In this document: positions 62,403 through 64,000 of the stretch, one piece after another
How the letters are laid out: every line of letters starts with the position of its first letter
Position numbering within the stretch: position 1 is the first letter of the stretch
Source of the DNA: Phycisphaeraceae bacterium
GTDB taxonomy: Bacteria; Planctomycetota; Phycisphaerae; Phycisphaerales; UBA1924
NCBI GenBank assembly: GCA_019636615.1
Contig: JAHBXF010000002.1
Coordinates: forward strand, 994,001 to 1,058,000
DNA length: 64,000 nucleotides
Direction: 5' to 3'
Made by a program: the position numbers and the translations under genes
Notes under the pieces: model-generated
Databases searched by the model: none
What the model saw: the letters and a program-made list of their open reading frames with translations, nothing else
What the model was told of the DNA's origin: nothing

Positions 62403-63689
62403 TCACGCGAGCGCATTGAGCCTGACGAGCCAGTGCCCGTGAGGATCGCGCTCGACGCGGAGCACGCCGGGGTGGGCGTCTCCATCCTGCTCGGATGAAG
62501 CGAACGCGTCCGTGCGCTCGCCATCCTCTCCGGCGTCGGCATCGGGCTCCCGCCCGCGCGGATTCTGGGGGTGATCCCTCGAACCCGCCGCTCCGCCGTG
62601 CTGCTGCCCATCCTGGGCACCCTCGGGGTTCTCCATCACCCCATCCGGCGCTCCGAGCCGGACGAGCACATCACCGACCGAGATGCCCTTGTGTTCAAGA
62701 GATGCCCGGAGATCGTGCGATGTGTTGTTCAGCAACTCGCGTGCCAGTTCGCTTCGGACAGTGAACTCGGCGCGGACCTGTTCCTCAACCATGCTTACTT
62801 TGATCGTCACTTCGCCCAGGTGCTCGGGCCTGAGCACCATGGTGATCGGCCCGGGCGCACGTAGCGCACGGGTGACACCCGCCCCCATCTGGTGGACGAG
62901 GGTTCGTTCCTCCGCGGCCTCGCTGGTGGCACGGGCGGCGTGGAGCAAACCCTTGAACTGAGCTGCGCGGTCTGCGCCAGATTCGCGCCGCGCCGGCGCA
63001 CTTTGAACCAATGTGGAAGCACGCCCCTGAGCCGAATCAGTCGTAGTGCTCTTGACAGAAGCCGACTGACCCGCGGAAGCCGCACTTTGAGAACCCGGTT
63101 GCGGAGGCGCAGCGGCTTGCTGCTGGGGCTGAATGCTGTGCAGGCCGTGCTTGACGGCGGGCTGCGGAGGGTTGTCCTGAGAGGCGGTCTCGCCTTGGGA
63201 AGTACCCGACGAGGCGTTCGCTGGGCGGGCTGCGGGCGCAGCGCTCTGCCCGTTCAGTTGATCGCTGTGCGTCGTGCGTTCACCCGTGTGTGGGTGCCGC
63301 ACGCTTGCATCATGCGACGTCGAGCGTGATTCAAGTCTGGACGGTGATTGCTGCGCGGATTCATCGGGGGTGCGCAGTTCCTGCGCGGCGGCGTCTGCCG
63401 CGCTCTCGGTGGTATGCCCGGCGAGTGCGTCTTCGGCCTTCTTGACGGCCGGCTTCTTGGACGGGGAATCGGCGAGCGAGGCTCCCGGCTGGTTCTCTCG
63501 CCCGAGCGAAAGAGGCTCAACGCCCGGCTGCGCCCCGGCTGTGCGGCTTTTGAGCGCGCGGTGTTGCTGCGATTGAAGGTGTGCCGCCCATGTGGCGTGC
63601 TCTGCCTCATCGTTCATGGGGGCGGGAGCCAGCGGCGTCCCCCCCCGCTGAGCGGCCAACGGGTGTGCTTGAATCAATGCAGCGTTCAC
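62403..63689 (-). CDS. fliK: Flagellar hook-length control protein FliK
   Basis: The 428-residue protein has a long Gln/Ser/Pro-rich N-terminal ruler region (to about 265). The C-terminal switch domain contains TMVLRPEHLGEVTIKVSMVE, FTVRSELARELLNN and LRASLEHKGISVGDV, typical of FliK. It measures hook length and triggers the FlhB switch. The start is GTG with CGGAGG 4 bp upstream. A Glu/Asp/Gly-rich tail of about 60 residues follows the core. Confidence 0.93.
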   Translation of the reverse strand: MNAALIQAHPLAAQRGGTPLAPAPMNDEAEHATWAAHLQSQQHRALKSRTAGAQPGVEPLSLGRENQPGASLADSPSKKPAVKKAEDALAGHTTESAADAAAQELRTPDESAQQSPSRLESRSTSHDASVRHPHTGERTTHSDQLNGQSAAPAARPANASSGTSQGETASQDNPPQPAVKHGLHSIQPQQQAAAPPQPGSQSAASAGQSASVKSTTTDSAQGRASTLVQSAPARRESGADRAAQFKGLLHAARATSEAAEERTLVHQMGAGVTRALRAPGPITMVLRPEHLGEVTIKVSMVEEQVRAEFTVRSELARELLNNTSHDLRASLEHKGISVGDVLVRLGAPDGVMENPEGAQDGQQHGGAAGSRDHPQNPRGREPDADAGEDGERTDAFASSEQDGDAHPGVLRVERDPHGHWLVRLNALA

Positions 63690-63700
63690 CAGACCTCCGG

Positions 63701-64000
63701 TTACGGCCCGGTGGCGGCCACAGGGCCGATCCGACCGGAAAGCCGTAACCTCTCCAGCAAGTCTGCTGCCATCGCGGGATCATCTTTGACAAACTCGGCG
63801 AGGATGCGCACGCGGGCGCGTTCTTCCATGGCGTTGAGATACCGCACGACCTGCTCGCCGGGATCGGACGAACCCCCCGCGCGGGTGATCGTGTCGAAAC
63901 GCTGATCACCCTGCGACGGGAGCGTGCCTCGGAGCATGTGGGCGAGGATCTCCTTGGCGCCGGCGGGCTTGAGGGTGGCGAGAATGTCTACGGCCTTACG
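63701..64000 (-). CDS. MotE/YlxF-like flagellar protein, C-terminal part
   Basis: Only the last 99 codons are inside the window; the gene continues past base 64000. The visible part has two helical MgtE_N-like repeats, RKAVDILATLKPAGAKEILA and YLNAMEERARVRILAEFVKD, followed by AMAADLLERLR. That is the C-terminal pattern of MotE/YlxF proteins, which in other bacteria help stator or periplasmic flagellar components and lie just before fliK. It ends 11 bp before the fliK start. Confidence 0.75.
   Translation of the reverse strand, partial: RKAVDILATLKPAGAKEILAHMLRGTLPSQGDQRFDTITRAGGSSDPGEQVVRYLNAMEERARVRILAEFVKDDPAMAADLLERLRLSGRIGPVAATGP

Overview
The window is a GC-rich chromosome segment that most likely comes from a planctomycete of the class Phycisphaerae. 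Three things point there: a DUF1580 protein (a family I know only from Planctomycetota), three secreted proteins ending in the cysteine-framed 'GC-type' dockerin module typical of Phycisphaerales, and small conserved proteins such as the one beginning MAKDQYLTPHQRG. Many genes have AGGAG-like ribosome sites, GTG starts are common, and ATGA or TGATG overlaps mark operons. Family names are from recognition by eye; no database search was run.

Region 1 (1 to about 12345) is the right end of an integrated phage-like element. It ends at a tRNA-Asp(GTC) gene with a tyrosine integrase beside the tRNA 3' end. The leftward genes form a DNA replication and recombination cassette: DUF1580 DNA-binding protein, phage-type AAA ATPase, DUF669 protein, RusA resolvase, DEAH helicase with a zinc ribbon, and a primase-polymerase/DUF3987 helicase. 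A ParB-like/DNA methyltransferase fusion follows. A HARE-HTH protein and a small acidic protein run the other way at the left edge. A coiled-coil PD-(D/E)XK nuclease sits between the cassette and the integrase and is a candidate defence cargo gene. The other end of the element is outside the window.

Region 2 (12.4 to 31.5 kb) returns to host housekeeping genes after a 13-bp tandem repeat block. It holds two small or coiled-coil membrane proteins, a HEAT-repeat lipoprotein overlapping lnt, and accD. Next come a CecR-like regulator with a four-gene DevC/DevA/DevB/TolC-type export operon, an OprB-like porin, ctaB with an ABC-2 exporter, tilS, and an agmatinase-family gene.

Region 3 (31.5 to 39.5 kb) is a tandem array of three secreted GC-type dockerin proteins, each with its own intrinsic terminator. 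Copies 2 and 3 are recent duplicates and share a 649-bp block that looks identical by eye. A fourth, orphan terminator lies at the right end of the array.

Region 4 (39.5 to 49.7 kb) holds an NDUFA9-like reductase, an ABC ATPase, queA, a 53-residue membrane protein, a TolB-like beta-propeller lipoprotein, a second lipoprotein, a XerC/D recombinase, a periplasmic two-domain protein and folK.

Region 5 (49.7 to 64 kb) is a leftward flagellar cluster in nearly Bacillus-like order: motE/ylxF-like (cut by the window edge), fliK, flgD, the TIGR02530-type gene, flgE, a small membrane gene, fliL, fliN, fliO, fliP, fliQ, fliR, flhB, flhA, a second small membrane gene and a FliA/WhiG-type sigma factor, closed by an intrinsic terminator. 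fliM, flhF and fleN are missing from their usual positions.
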